Source: Gymnopilus junonius
Lineage: Eukaryota; Basidiomycota; Agaricomycetes; Agaricales; Galerinaceae
Assembly: GCA_015501075.1 (NCBI GenBank)
Contig: JADNYJ010000093.1
Span: 62,001 to 126,000, forward strand
DNA length: 64,000 nt
Direction: 5' to 3'
Below the pieces are notes generated by a model. The model worked only from the letters and a program-made list of their open reading frames with translations, was not told the origin of the DNA and ran no database searches. Below, in pieces: positions 42,012 to 53,700 of this stretch; within the stretch, counting starts at the first letter, position 1; every line of letters begins with the position of its first letter. Made by a program: the position numbers and the translations under genes.

Positions 42012-43032
42012 AGACTAATGGGGCAAAGGTGGATGAGGTCAGTGAATATATAGATTTGTAGTCTGACTTTTGGTGGGAGGCTAAGGAATGTAGAAGGAGG
42101 CATGATACGAATGTAGGGGATGCCGGTGCACTTGGGAATCTGCTAATATGCCTGAGGAGGAGAATGGTGTTGAGAAGCAAGAAGTGCAAAACTGATTACA
42201 TAACCTCCATGCGATCCGTTATCACTCGGAGATACTTAATCAAAGAATTGGATGCAGTGTGAGGCTATGAATCATTGATAAGGGCCCACAAATGGCTGTG
42301 CTGTGTACATCCTTACACTTTCAAATTTGTTCATAGAGCACTAAGCACTAAGTCAGTGCCAAACAACATGGAGTAATTTAGTGTTATCGCAGATCATTTC
42401 TCCCGGGCCTCCACATTTACATGTTCAATATAGTCATACATTTACACTCATGTAGATCATTATGATCATGAAGGCCCAGCTGCGCTGTTCTAGAGTGCAG
42501 TGCCCCAATTTCATCTGCATGACTGCATCATACTTATGTCGAAATGGAATTTACCCAGAAGTACCTAAATTCGAGCACATAGCAGTACTACTCGGACTCG
42601 GAGTACTCAGTACACAAGGTTCTTTGTGTGTGTGACCAGCATGGGAGATAAACCGATTTGATTTACATCGCATTGTGCCCACAAGGAGTGAAATGCCATC
42701 GTACAGTGCCAAAAACCGGCGCCCCATGATTCCTATTTTGCTCAATGCTCGACAACTTCAGACCCCATCATGATCCACAGCCAACAGCCCATTTGTCTAT
42801 AAAATGCAGCATTTCATTGAAGTGATCCAACATCTTCTCTGGTAGAAGCCACTCAGTTAGATCGCCTGGTGCATATCTATCACAAATTCTGTGAATCTGG
42901 TACGATGATATCTCAGTCACCTACTTCTATCACTAACATTTGTTTGATTTAGGCCAATTTTTCCTCGAGAACGGTGTATCCTTACAGCAAATTTCTTGGC
43001 CTAAAATTATTTCCTACTAACATGCCTTGATC
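42012..43032. other. Gene-poor stretch
   Basis: No supported gene. Several short palindromic A/T motifs (for example around 42454..42470) but no repeat border or splice structure that I can defend. Confidence 0.35.
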
Positions 43033-43671
43033 ATGCAACAATGGTTGTGTCTTATCTTCTTCATTGTTCTCTATGCATTGTATCTCTTCCAACTGATCCA
43101 TTCCCTTCCCGTTGTAGTGGTCCTTTTGCCGCGAGTGACTCATACTGATTTGGCACCTAAACGTTTTCCGAACTTCGAACGTAAAAATGATCACCATCCC
43201 ACATTCCATGCCAAGTAAGTATTAAAACACCACCCGAAGCGCCATGAAATCGATGAGGCAGCAGCACATGCTTATCACCTAATAAAAGAGCACCAACTGG
43301 CAAAACTGCAGCCGAAAGATCATCTTCAACATATCATTATTGCCGCTCTTTATGTTCCCCACAAGAAAATGATGTACTAAGCCTCACAGCCTACAGGTGC
43401 AGGTTACAGATATTTTCAGGATGCTCTGAAAGGTTTACCGGGAGGATTAAACAAAGAGGGAAATATACATGCTGAGGGACATGCAGTCTTTCATGCAATG
43501 ATGGATGGAGCTGAACATGAACACCTTCAAGACTCGTACATGGGTTTATATGGCCATTTCAACAATGGGGAAGGGAAGCAGGTAAACCTGTGCAGAGGAG
43601 GTGTCGACCATACGACAAACTGCAGCAACCTTCTCGCACATCTCGGAATCGCCACTACAACATGGCAGTAA
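43033..43671 (+). pseudogene. Deaminase-like (HAE motif) protein with a membrane/signal start, interrupted
   Basis: One frame runs from ATG 43033 to TAA 43669..43671, broken by two in-frame TAA (43216..43218, 43378..43380). The N-terminus is hydrophobic (QQWLCLIFFIVLYALYLFQL), a signal or type II anchor. After the second stop: GYRYFQDALKGLPGGL, NIHAEGHAVFHAMMD, GLYGHFNNGEGKQVNLC and TTNCSNLLAHLGI. HAE followed by a downstream Cys and an xLLxxLGI helix recalls the deaminase fold (zinc-binding HAE plus PCxxC), but the first Cys of the second motif is not where expected. The first stop lies in a donor-like GTAAGT, so an intron cannot be excluded, though no in-phase acceptor was found. Identification is tentative. 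Confidence 0.4.
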
Positions 43672-44032
43672 TCTAAGTAAGGTAGGTAGGGGGAACGGGG
43701 CAATTTTCAGTCGTGACAAAAAATTGAGGGTTTACTTATTTTTTATGTAAAAGAGATTGGGTATACTTGGTTTCAACCAATTCAAGATCACTCCAGGCAC
43801 GGAGAAAAAAAATTGCTTAAAAGGTTGAGTTCGCGGCCTCAACGCTTCAGAATCTCATCGACCGCACCATTTGACCATTGAATATTTTTTCTTTCGAATT
43901 GGATATTCTAATGACACACCAAAATTTTCAGCCGCCGAGGGTCGTGTGGATATCTGATAATATATATATAACTGCGGTTACCTTAGCACTGCTTTCGCGA
44001 TTACTATTGCAGGACTTACAACTGGAGACTTA
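43672..44032. other. Intergenic
   Basis: Contains a TATATATATA stretch near 43962. No gene seen. Confidence 0.3.
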
Positions 44033-46270
44033 TTATCCCGTAGAGTCTGGTATAAATCTGATCAATGGTTTGTCAGGAGTTTGAAAGTAAATAATTCGAA
44101 CGTACATAAAGGCCAAGATAAGGCCTACGAATGTTGCGCCCCAGGTAATATTAACAATAGCCTTCACAAGCAACATCCTGATGTCGAAAAGGACACCCAG
44201 TACGATTTCGTACGTTGAGCGGCGGAGGATGTGATCGGACGGAGATAAGTTGAGAGTAAAAAGCACAGACACCGGAGACGAGGCAAGAAATCAATTAGGA
44301 TCTACGATGAGTAGTTTCTTAAGTAGGAGAAAGGAAACTTTGAATAGAAATGTGAGAAATACCTCAACACTCTCAACAATCTCCGCCCTCGAAGTCCGGA
44401 GTCTTTGCTTCTAGAATTAAGCCTAGTTTCCTCTTCAGGACTAATGCGTCCGTGACATCTAAATTGCGGATCCTCGTCCGTGAGAGCACAGGAAGCTGCA
44501 AGGTTCCCAAAGACATGAGGATCTTAAGCCTGATAAGAACAAATTTAGGAGACTACGTACATGCTTGCTTCATTTTCGGAACTAGAATAGGTCGAGCTTC
44601 TTGGTTTCGAAATTCGAAGGCTTATTGAAAAAGAAAACAAGTCAGCACTAGTAGAGATCTCCATATGACTGCAGCAATGTTAAACCAGAACACGAGAATA
44701 GACTATGGTCACTTGCACCACTTGCACCTTGCGTTATTCAAGATAGATCTTGCAGAGGAGTCGTCTGATTATAAACCAAATAGCCTTGCTTTGAGGCTAA
44801 GAATCATATCAGATGTTAATGTGAGATGAGAAGTACGGGTAACTGAACTTACAAAGCAGAAATTCTATGATAGTCTGGTCAGGTATGGAGTACGCACGGA
44901 CTTCCCTATCTAATAACGATCAACAATGGCGAGTGCTCGTGCTCACAAAAATCGTTTAAAAAAAAGAAATTGGAATACGGTTAAGAGGTACATTGGAAAT
45001 GCCTAGCCCGGGCGGCCCGCACATATGTAAGGCATTCACGACTCGCCACAGCAGGATACAAGTCCGTGAAGTCGCGCTGAGTGTGATTCATTGAGATCAC
45101 GAGTCGTGAGGCCAGCAAATATGACGACACTTACCGATATTAACTCAGGCTTCCACAGTCATCTTTGGAATTTGACACGAGACGGAGATGGGCTCGACCT
45201 TCTTCGACGATCCATTCAAATAAAACGTCGGAAATGACTGCAGTGAATGACCAGATGAACAGAAAGAAATCAGTATGAAGATACCGTACGATACCTGACC
45301 TAGACCGACGACTCTTAGTTCACAAGTCAGATTGTTAGCAATTCGAAAAGGAAAGCAAAAGAGATAGACAAAAGAGGCGGAAAGGCAAGACAACCTTAGC
45401 AGACGCATATGTGCACGACCATTCCTTCTCTCTGACATTGATGAACTTGAGGCACTCTTGGAAGCATCACTACAGAAGCGTATAAAAATAAATCCAATCA
45501 TCAGGCAATCCGACAAAACATTTGAGGAAGACACAGAACAGGGACAAAACGTAGGATTACAGGGCCAATCGTAGCCGTCAGTCACCATCACCTCAGACGT
45601 TCGCTTTGAACAGGGGAACGAATCTATTTGCATGCGCACTGGTAGTTTTATGTATCGCAATCCGCGCCGACCTTAGCAAACATCGACCTAAAAATAGAAC
45701 GACGCGTCATCAGGCTAACCCATCCATCCAGATCCACAAGAACTCACCTTCGTCCTTTCGTCCTGGGCTGTCCCTGCGATCATAATAACAAATACGACAC
45801 ACAGGGTTCATCCTCTCCGCCTCCGACCTCTGTTTCGCCTCTTCCAGCGCGTAGACGGTAAATCAACTTCGGTTTGTTGAGGGCTCTGAGCTCTTGTTGG
45901 GAAGTAGCGTCCCCTTCTCCAATCACGTACTCTGTAAGCTATGGATGGCGGTGCTGAGTTGAATGTATGCGCTGGACTTCTTGGAGGATGTGGTCGGTCG
46001 TGCTGGGGCCAGAAATGCTGTAGAAAGAAAGGCGAATAAATGCTTGAAGGAGTGTAAGGTAAATGAAGGAAGCGTACAAGTTGCTACCGTAGCCGTAGGG
46101 GATGAAGACAAATACTCTGAAAGACCTTCCTCCTCCTCAACGGCCCATTTGAAAGCGTACTCGCCAGAGTGTTTGCTGGCGATTATATATTTACGTAAGG
46201 TAAAGTCGGTAGAAAGAGATAACGATCTGAAAACGAACCTAGAGACCAGAGATCTTGTCCCGGTGAGCAC
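44033..46270 (-). pseudogene. RINGv-type membrane protein gene, probably decayed
   Basis: Minus strand. About 45.80-45.84 kb reads NPVCRICYYDRRDSPGRKDE, the opening C-x2-C of a RINGv (membrane-associated E3 ligase) finger, followed by a proper GTGAGT...TTTTTAG intron. The next exon continues as expected only if the frame is changed (RCL, then RYIKLPVRMQ), and the His/Cys ligands expected there are replaced. Downstream at 44272..44090 is a clear membrane segment (HILRRSTYEIVLGVLFDIRM, then NITWGATFVGLILAFMYV), which fits the membrane half of the same family. Intermediate exons (45145..45660) cannot be joined convincingly. I read it as one old gene, now broken; two separate genes is the alternative. 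Confidence 0.35.
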
Positions 46271-46511
46271 TGACGCTCGGTGGTGGTGTAAACAACGGGC
46301 AGCGAAAGCTCCAAAGCGCTACTTGTCGCTACAGTATGGCCTGGAAAAAGATACAGAAATTAGATTACCTGAAGATGACTGTATAAACGATACGTACCAT
46401 GCTGAAAGGCCAGGGCTATACGTCACATCGCCCTACAGCACCAGCGTGCATGTTCTGAGGATGACTTTCTTCCTGTAAGCCGAACGTTATCCTCGACACT
46501 CGATAGAGAAA

Positions 46512-47037
46512 TCATCTCGAACCTGAAGTTGATTGCAATAAAAGTATCGCGGTGATGTTGTCTTTACTTCCAGGCAATATCTGTGCTGGGATAGTTCCTG
46601 CCACTGGCGGTCCCTTATTCATCGTACGCGTTGGTGCTTGGGTCAAGGAAGAAGGGGTTCCATGAGAGTCCTTATCCGCAGCGCCTAGGAAAGTTTCCTG
46701 AAATTTTTTAAAGGATTAAATAGCATTATTCAACGGAACCACATGTAAAACGTACCTTTCCAATGAAACAGAGACAACGACTCAACACGAGAACGAGCAT
46801 CTGGTTAAGCCACTTCCTAGCCTTATCCAAACATCCCGCCGCCCAAACACATAACCTTTTCTCTTCGCGTTCCCCGCGAATCTGGGAATCACTGCTCTCT
46901 GTGACGCAATCAGAACAAGGGAATAGACCTATTGAGCGTAAATGGCATACATGGCATTCGGCGAGAGGAGGGTCGCGATGTGCGTCGAGAGCAAACGTGA
47001 ATACCAGACATAGCTCAGAGGGGAACAAGTTCGTCAT
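46512..47037 (-). pseudogene. Decayed amidohydrolase-like exon pair, copy 1
   Basis: The downstream piece starts after an AG at position 46684 with GAADKDSHGTP and ends PAQILPGSKDNI, matching exon 2 of the amidohydrolase at 28870 (GAADGNSHKAP ... TAQILPGSANNI); even the nucleotides around the acceptor agree (GCGCTGC...GAT). The upstream piece (47037..46756, donor GTACGT) ends LDKARKWLNQMLVLV, alignable to LDAGGKWITPGLVDL just before the metal motif, but HSHIG itself is gone. The frame ends at TGA 46512; a neighbouring frame continues QLQVRDDF. So this is a non-functional partial copy. Residue matches are seen; common descent is inference. Confidence 0.5.
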
Positions 47038-47222
47038 GAGCGGGATCGCACCAACTGACCAGTCTGCAGGGCTTTAGGAAAGGCTCCCAAGGGTGAAGAT
47101 GAATATAGAAAGCTCACTCGATTTGGGGGATCTTCAGACATGTCTGTAGCGCTTGTCATGACGATACGTGAGGCGAGTATAAAAGGAAGCTTATTGGCGG
47201 CGACATCCTGGGACAGACTGAG

Positions 47223-47655
47223 CTATGTTGATGTAAACGGATCTGGAACCTTGCCATCAGGGAAAGACTGTTTAGTAAGTTCAAGGAGACGACGACGGCG
47301 TTCCTTCGCTAATGGATCGACATTGGTGGGCTTAGTAGGCTTGGGAATGAACTTAGAGACGGTAGTAAATTTGAGGCCTGCAGTTGCCTCAGTTGGTTGG
47401 AGAGCGACTAAAAGCATGGTACGGGTTCGTTCCGAGAGCGAGCAAGGAGTTGGGAGTTGACTTACGCATAGACAGCGCAGCGCGACGTTGGGACGCTTCA
47501 GTGGTCAATTTTACACGCCTAGCTTCGTCCTCGTCATGTATGACCTTGAGGAGGTCCTCGATTGAGATATTGATGTTTAGTTTGGCGAGAGCCGCCGCGA
47601 GGGAGGAGACATGGACGACCTGAAGAGTATCAGCCGTAGGAGGTGGGGATAACAT
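47223..47655 (-). CDS. Conserved-looking small protein, two exons
   Basis: ATG at 47655 (MLSPPPTADTLQ), exon 1 47655..47466, intron 47465..47408 (GTAAGT...TTTTAG), exon 2 47407..47223, stop TAG. The frame joins exactly to give 124 residues. The N-terminal half is helical (HVSSLAAALAKLNINIS, then IEDLLKVIHDEDEARRVKLT); the C-terminal half is basic (PLAKERRRRLLELTKQSF). No membrane segment or signal. I do not recognise the family. The clean splice and charged amphipathic helices argue for a real gene, perhaps a small subunit of a nuclear or cytosolic complex. Confidence 0.55.
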
Positions 47656-48424
47656 TGGAGGGAATGCTGAAGACAGGAGTAGTCGCAGTGCAGGCTTAGG
47701 TCAATCCCCCAGATTACATAACATTCCCCACTGCCGGACCCGCCTTTCCGGTAGAGTGGCGGGAAATAGACTGAGATTGCATGAGCTAATTTTCTGGTTG
47801 GTCGACCCATCGTTCATATACTTTTTAAACTAAATCTCGCACCGTTTTCACAACTCCTTTCTTGGTTGCCTTTCGGTTCAGGTCTCATACCTTGGTCGCA
47901 GGAGCTCACATTTCTGAAGATCTGATGGCTATTGGATGACTACCAAGGTACATTTCAGACAACAACTCTTGTCGTATGGATCATTTCCTAGCGCTGGCTC
48001 TTCAGAAAATACTTCAGCACACTGAAGCATCAAAGGAAAAATGGGGCGGTACTCACATGCTCCAATAATTGACGACACCATTCTCCTTTGAAAGCCAGGC
48101 TTTCAAAGTCATGGCTGTTAAGAAGCCAAGTGCCAGTTCCAGGGGTGTGCTTTCATAGGTATCAATCTGGATAGCCCTGAAGTTCATGGGCATAAGCTAA
48201 TCAGTGACCTCTCATAGCTCTGATCTTTTTCTTGGCCAAGTTGTGCTCCACCTTACTCGATCGGGGCAAACAGCAAGCCTAGAGAGTTACAGAAAATATT
48301 TTAGTCCACAGGCTATATATAGATTATACACTCATCTTCATCGCAATAGCAGGGTGCGATGTGTAGCCCTCTACCATGAAATCAGAATAAATAAATAAAG
48401 TCCTCAATGTCTTGCATATCATCC
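47656..48424. other. Intergenic, promoter side of the small gene
   Basis: Holds the presumed promoter of the minus-strand gene starting at 47655 and the downstream side of the thymidylate synthase remnant. No further gene seen. Confidence 0.35.
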
Positions 48425-48749
<325 letters not shown>

Positions 48750-48845
48750 TTAGGTGATAAGTGATAAGTAGAAACTGAAAGGACAAGGAAGTTTGTCTGT
48801 TGACTTGCACTGATTCACTTTCTCCACTGTTTCACTCACCTCGAC

Positions 48846-49324
48846 ATGTCATGCCATCCCTTCCTCCCATCCCACCATCTGGACAGTCCAAGTCAGACAG
48901 TTATCCCAATGCCACTGGATCCCACAGGAATACTTGAGCTCCGCGTCAACTCCCCGTCCGTCCATCTCTATCCCGTAGCACCAACAACGATTTCCAACGA
49001 CATCCTCGCTGCCACAGCCATGACCCCCGGCCCTAACTCTCCATCTACCCCCTCGATATGCCTTCTCAGAGGACCCCTTGATGATTTCATTTGATATTCT
49101 CACCAAGAGGCATCTAAATGGTTGATGGATATTGCCCATGATATTTGCGATCCTGCCAACCACCATGGTTCATTGCTGGTATGGAAGGAGCAGCAGCAGC
49201 AGTGGCGCCCTGTTGCCACCACAGACCCGTTGACTGCATCGATCTACCGCTACGATCTTCTGGTCGGAATTACGGTTGGCCTCTCGAAAATCAGTAAGCG
49301 CGTGGGGAAATCCGTTACCACCTC
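48846..49324 (+). pseudogene. HNH-domain gene, 5' part, cut by retrotransposon
   Basis: A frame from ATG 48846 (inner ATG 48912, MPLDPTGILELRV) reads RVNSPSVHLYPVAPTTIS, typical of the N-terminus of mushroom HNH-nuclease-domain proteins. An in-frame TGA at 49092..49094 follows DDFI with no donor nearby. The same frame then continues EASKWLMDIAHDIC, LTASIYRYDLLVGITVGLSK and VGKSVTTS up to the retrotransposon at 49325. So the gene has both a premature stop and an insertion. The 3' half resumes at 55613. Confidence 0.7.
49320..49324. repeat. Target-site duplication, left (ACCTC)
   Basis: ACCTC immediately before the 5' LTR, repeated at 55608..55612 immediately after the 3' LTR. Five bases is the usual duplication for Ty3/gypsy integrases. 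Confidence 0.93.
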
Positions 49325-49560
49325 TGTCATGAGTCCTCATTTTCCCCTCATTCCTCTTTTCTCCTGTTTCACCTTTTATCTATATTCGATCATACATGCC
49401 TTCTCCTTATGCCGCAGCCTCCGTAGTCGCCTTGCTCTATCCATACGCAATCCTCATGGATGATCTTATATACTAATACGGACATTCTACTTAGTATAAA
49501 TACTTGCTGGATGTAGTAGATAGACTTCAGCTTTAACTTGGTTTAGCCTCAGTTCTGACA
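49325..49560 (+). repeat. 5' LTR
   Basis: 236 bp, TG...CA ends. Contains a TATAAA at 49495..49500 and, about 30-40 bases later, AGCTTTAACTT (49529..49539), a likely RNA start and self-primer segment. Confidence 0.95.
49495..49500 (+). promoter_or_regulatory. LTR TATA box
   Basis: TATAAA inside the LTR, positioned ~30-35 bp before AGCTTTAACTT, the predicted 5' end of the genomic RNA. The same box is present in the 3' LTR. Confidence 0.7.
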
Positions 49561-49561
49561 T

Positions 49562-49572
49562 AAGTTAAAGCT
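49562..49572 (+). other. Self-priming primer-binding site
   Basis: AAGTTAAAGCT directly after the 5' LTR is the exact reverse complement of AGCTTTAACTT inside the LTR (49529..49539). In Tf1/sushi elements reverse transcription is primed by the RNA's own first ~11 bases rather than a tRNA; length and position fit that mechanism. Confidence 0.8.
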
Positions 49573-49710
49573 TCCCCTCTCAAGACTACTCTTGGCCACA
49601 AGCATTGCGCTAGTGCCCTCGACTACTCTTGAACCCCACCCATCCCTTTTCTTATACCTCTCTCTCATAACCGCTACTGCTGAGTATTCACGACCAGTTA
49701 CTTCTTCACA

Positions 49711-50784
49711 ATGGAGGCCTTAATCAGTGGTCTCATTGATATAGGAACTGGATTAATCACCCAGCTCACCAACCTCATCACTGTCCAACACACCACAAAC
49801 CAAACCCTCCTCGCACACACCCAGGCACAACCCACCGTCAACGTCAACACCTCGGCATCGATCAAACCGGAACAACCCCGAAACTATGATGGCAACCCAA
49901 ACTGCGTCACGGCATTTATCCAGGAATTACGGGCATACTTTTACATGGCAAACGTCATGGACATCCAGAAACAAATCTTTTTCGCAATCAGCAAAATCCA
50001 TGGAGGAAGAAATGACATTGCAACAGCATGGTCTGATGCCATCAGGAACAACATCATGGAGCGAAATGATGAAATTGCATGGATCACGGTGCTAAACCAA
50101 CCAGGCACAAGAATCCCGAATCATGTCTATACCACGTGGAATCAATTTGAAAAAGATTTTGTCAAACACTTCGGACTACTCGACTCTCAGGATGAAGCCA
50201 TCGATGCCATCGAAACATTGCAACAAGGAAACATGACATGCGAAGAATACCTTACCGCATTCAAGGCACATTTCCCACGCTCTGGCTTCAACGACATAGC
50301 TGGTCTATGGCAATTCAAATGGGGATTAAATGCTGCATTACGAAACCGGTTAGAAACCACATTTCCACTCCCGGAAAAGAATGCCAACGGATCAATCAAC
50401 ATCGAAAACTGGGTCAACCGAGCTGCTGAACTAGACAGACAATGGAGAATCTCTCAAAGGAACAGGCAAGGCCTAAACACAACAAGGAACAGTGGAAACA
50501 CAAGGAACACTGACAATGGACAAAGGACACCATCGGCATTGGCACCAGCACAAAAAGATCCCAATGCCATGGACATCGACAGAAACAGACGCAGTGGACG
50601 ACCAAGGATGGATATTAAAGATATCACTTGTTACCATTGCCAAAGGAAAGGACATATGGCACCAAACTGCCCAGACAAAGACAAGCCAAAGGTTTTCCCA
50701 GCCAGAGGAACAAGAATCCACGCTATCTATCAGGAAATGACTGATGAAGAATGCGAAGAAATGAAGAAAGACTTGGGTTTTTAA
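49711..50784 (+). CDS. gag: Gag polyprotein
   Basis: 357 codons, ATG 49711 (MEALISGLIDIGTG), stop TAA after DLGF. Retrotransposon capsid region in the middle (NHVYTTWNQFEKDFVKHF, then EAIDAIETLQQGNMTCEEYL), followed by a polar linker and one CCHC zinc knuckle, CYHCQRKGHMAPNC (about residues 307-320), for packaging RNA. No stop or frameshift in the frame. Pol overlaps its last 34 bases in the -1 frame. Confidence 0.95.
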   Translation: MEALISGLIDIGTGLITQLTNLITVQHTTNQTLLAHTQAQPTVNVNTSASIKPEQPRNYDGNPNCVTAFIQELRAYFYMANVMDIQKQIFFAISKIHGGRNDIATAWSDAIRNNIMERNDEIAWITVLNQPGTRIPNHVYTTWNQFEKDFVKHFGLLDSQDEAIDAIETLQQGNMTCEEYLTAFKAHFPRSGFNDIAGLWQFKWGLNAALRNRLETTFPLPEKNANGSINIENWVNRAAELDRQWRISQRNRQGLNTTRNSGNTRNTDNGQRTPSALAPAQKDPNAMDIDRNRRSGRPRMDIKDITCYHCQRKGHMAPNCPDKDKPKVFPARGTRIHAIYQEMTDEECEEMKKDLGF

Positions 50785-53700
50785 AAGGTCCCCTTGCTGG
50801 TCAACAGGAGGGACCGATTGATATTCTGTCAGTAGCCACATCTTCAAAAATATTATCATCTTTTGTTTTTGAAAAAGTCGAGACAGAAAAGACCAAGCTC
50901 TACATCAGTAGCCTAAACTCACAAGCAATGTTTATGGCTCTCAAAATTACGAAACTGGACACCCTTGATTCTCAAATGATCCAAGCTCTCTTAGACAGCG
51001 GTGCAACAGACTGCTTCCTAGATTGGAAATTTGTCAAGAAATATGGACTAAGAACAAAAAGGCTAGACCGTGCTATTCCTGTCTACAATGTTGATGGAAC
51101 AGCCAACTCTGCCGGATCAATCACGCATACATGCGAACTGATGGTACAACATCAAGACCATCAAGAAAGGATTAACTTCTATGTCACACACCTTGGACAA
51201 AAAGAAGTCATCATCGGACATTCCTGGCTAACGAAGCACAATCCATCCATCAATTGGCAAACTGGTTTCATCGAATATAACAGATGCCCTGCTGAATGCG
51301 GAAGAAACCCAATTAGGGAAGAACTTCCTGAAGAAGAGGAAAAATTCATATATCACACATCATTCAATGAACTCCCACGATTTAAAAATCCTGTCCTAGG
51401 AACCTGGGAAGATGTCGAAAAAGTACCCGAACTCCGAATTTACGCAACAGGAAGCAAGGCAGCTGAAATTGAAATCGAGAATATGAAAAACCAGACACCC
51501 AAATCCTTCGAAACAGTGGTACCACCTCACTATCACATGTACAAAAAAGTGTTTGAAGAGGCAGGATTCCAACAACTACCAAAAAGAAGACCATGGGACC
51601 ATGCGATCAACATCAAACCAGGATCAGAACCAGCGAAATTGACAAAAGCATACCCACTCAGTCCATCAGAAGATGAAGCCGTCAAAGCCTTTCTAGAAGA
51701 AAACTTAGCCAATAGATGGATCAGAGAGTCAATCTCCCCCTGGGCTTCAGGATTCTTCTTTGTCAAGAAAAAAGATGGAAAACTCAGACCAGTTCAAGAC
51801 TACTGAGCACTCAACACTGCCACTGTGAAAAACGCTTACCCCTTACCACTCATCTCGGAGTTAATCTCAAAACTCAAAGGGGCAAAATACTTCACAAAAA
51901 TGGACATACGCTGGGGATTCAATAATGTTCACATCAAGGAAGGCGACGAACAAAAAGCTGCATTCCTGACACCTTATGGACTTTTCGAACCAACCATCAT
52001 GTTCTTTGGATTATGCAATTCCCCGGCCACTTTCCAAGCAATGATGAACAATCTCCTCAGAAACCTAATCCGAAAAGGAGTTGTAATGGTATACATGGAT
52101 GACATTCTTGTTTACACCAAGACAATGGCCGAGCACCAAGAAATCATCAAACAAGTACTTGCAATACTGGAAGAAAATGGCCTTTACCTAAAACCAGAAA
52201 AGTGCACATTTGAACAAATGGAAGTTGAATACTTAGGACTCATTGTCAAAAATGGAGAAATCCGAATGGATCCAAAGAAGGTCGAGGCAATTGCCAAATG
52301 GCCCATTCCCAATACGGTCAAAGATGTACAACAATTCTTGGGATTTTGCAATTTTTACAGAAACTTCATAGAAGGATTCGCGACAACAGCAAGACCTTTA
52401 TGGAATCTTACTCAAAAGGACAAAAAATGGAACTGGACAACCAGAGAAGAAAATGCTTTCAACACAATTAAAGCCAAACTCGCATCTCAACCAGTCCTTT
52501 TAATCCCGACCGACAAAGACCCATTCAAAGTAGAAGCAGATGCAAGCGATTATGCCACTGGAGCAATCCTTTCTCAAAAGCAAAACGGAGAATGGAAACC
52601 AGTAGCCTTCCTATCAAAAGCACTGTCCGCAACGGAGCGAAACTATGAAATCCATGACCGAGAACTACTGGCTATTATTAGAGCCCTTGAAGAATGGCGC
52701 CAATACTTATTAGGAAACTCAAACCAAATCGAGATTTTTATGGACCACAAAAACCTCGAATACTTCCTAACTGCCAAGAAACTCAACAGGAGGCAAGCCA
52801 GATGGTCAGGAATCCTAGCCGACTATGACTACATCCTCAAGCATATCCCAGGAAAGTCAATGTCCAAACCCGATGCACTCTCAAGATGACCGGATCATCG
52901 AAATGGAGTAGAAAACGACAACTCTGACATCGTCCTAATTACACCAGAACATATTGGTGCATTGCAAGTAGAAACAATCGGAGACCAAATTGTTACAGAA
53001 CTCAAAAAGAGGGGCCAAGTACCAATTAACCCTCGAGACAAGGCCAACTGGAAGCAACAAGATGGCATTACATACCGAGAAGGATTGATTGTAGTCAATG
53101 ACAAAGACCTTCAAGTTAAAATCCTAGAATCGGTTCACGACTCACCCATTGGAGGACATCCCGGACAGGCAAAAACCAGAGAATTAGTAACAAGAAATTA
53201 CTGGTGGTCAGGCCTTACCCAATTTGTGAACAAATATGTCGATGGCTGTAGAAAATGCCAAAAGAACAAAATCTTTCCCCAGAAACCACAGGGAGAACTT
53301 TCACCTAATGCAGTCCCTCAAAGACCATTCCAGAAAATCACGGTTGACTTTATTGTCAAACTGCCAATTTCAGAAGGATTTGACTCAATCATGGTAGTAA
53401 CGGATAGGCTCGCAAAAAGAATTTATGCTATCCCATGCAATGAAACCATCGACTCTGAAGGAACAGCATGGCTTTTCAAAGACAACATCTGGAGACATGA
53501 AGGATTCCCCGAAGACATTATTAGTGACAGAGGACCCCAGTTCACCTCAAAATTCATGAAAAACCTTTGCAAAATTCTAGGCATCAATCAGAATATTTCC
53601 TCAGCCTACCATCCCCAAACTGATGGACAAACAGAATGAGCAAATCAGGAAATAGAAGCCTATTTAAGGATGTTTACAAATTGGCATCAAAATGACTGGG

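Noticed and set aside
47140..47460. Plus-strand 106-codon frame over the small two-exon gene
   Set aside because: It is antisense to exon 2 of the gene at 47223..47655, whose splice and frame are convincing.
48849..49166. Minus-strand frame (105 codons) as the missing 5' part of thymidylate synthase
   Set aside because: The Gly/Arg-rich reading has no thymidylate synthase motifs and is antisense to the HNH gene's 5' half.
51804..53639. UGA recoding (read-through or selenocysteine) in pol
   Set aside because: All three TGA lie at positions where relatives have Arg and fit CGA to TGA deamination; no recoding signal is visible. Kept only as a testable alternative in the findings.
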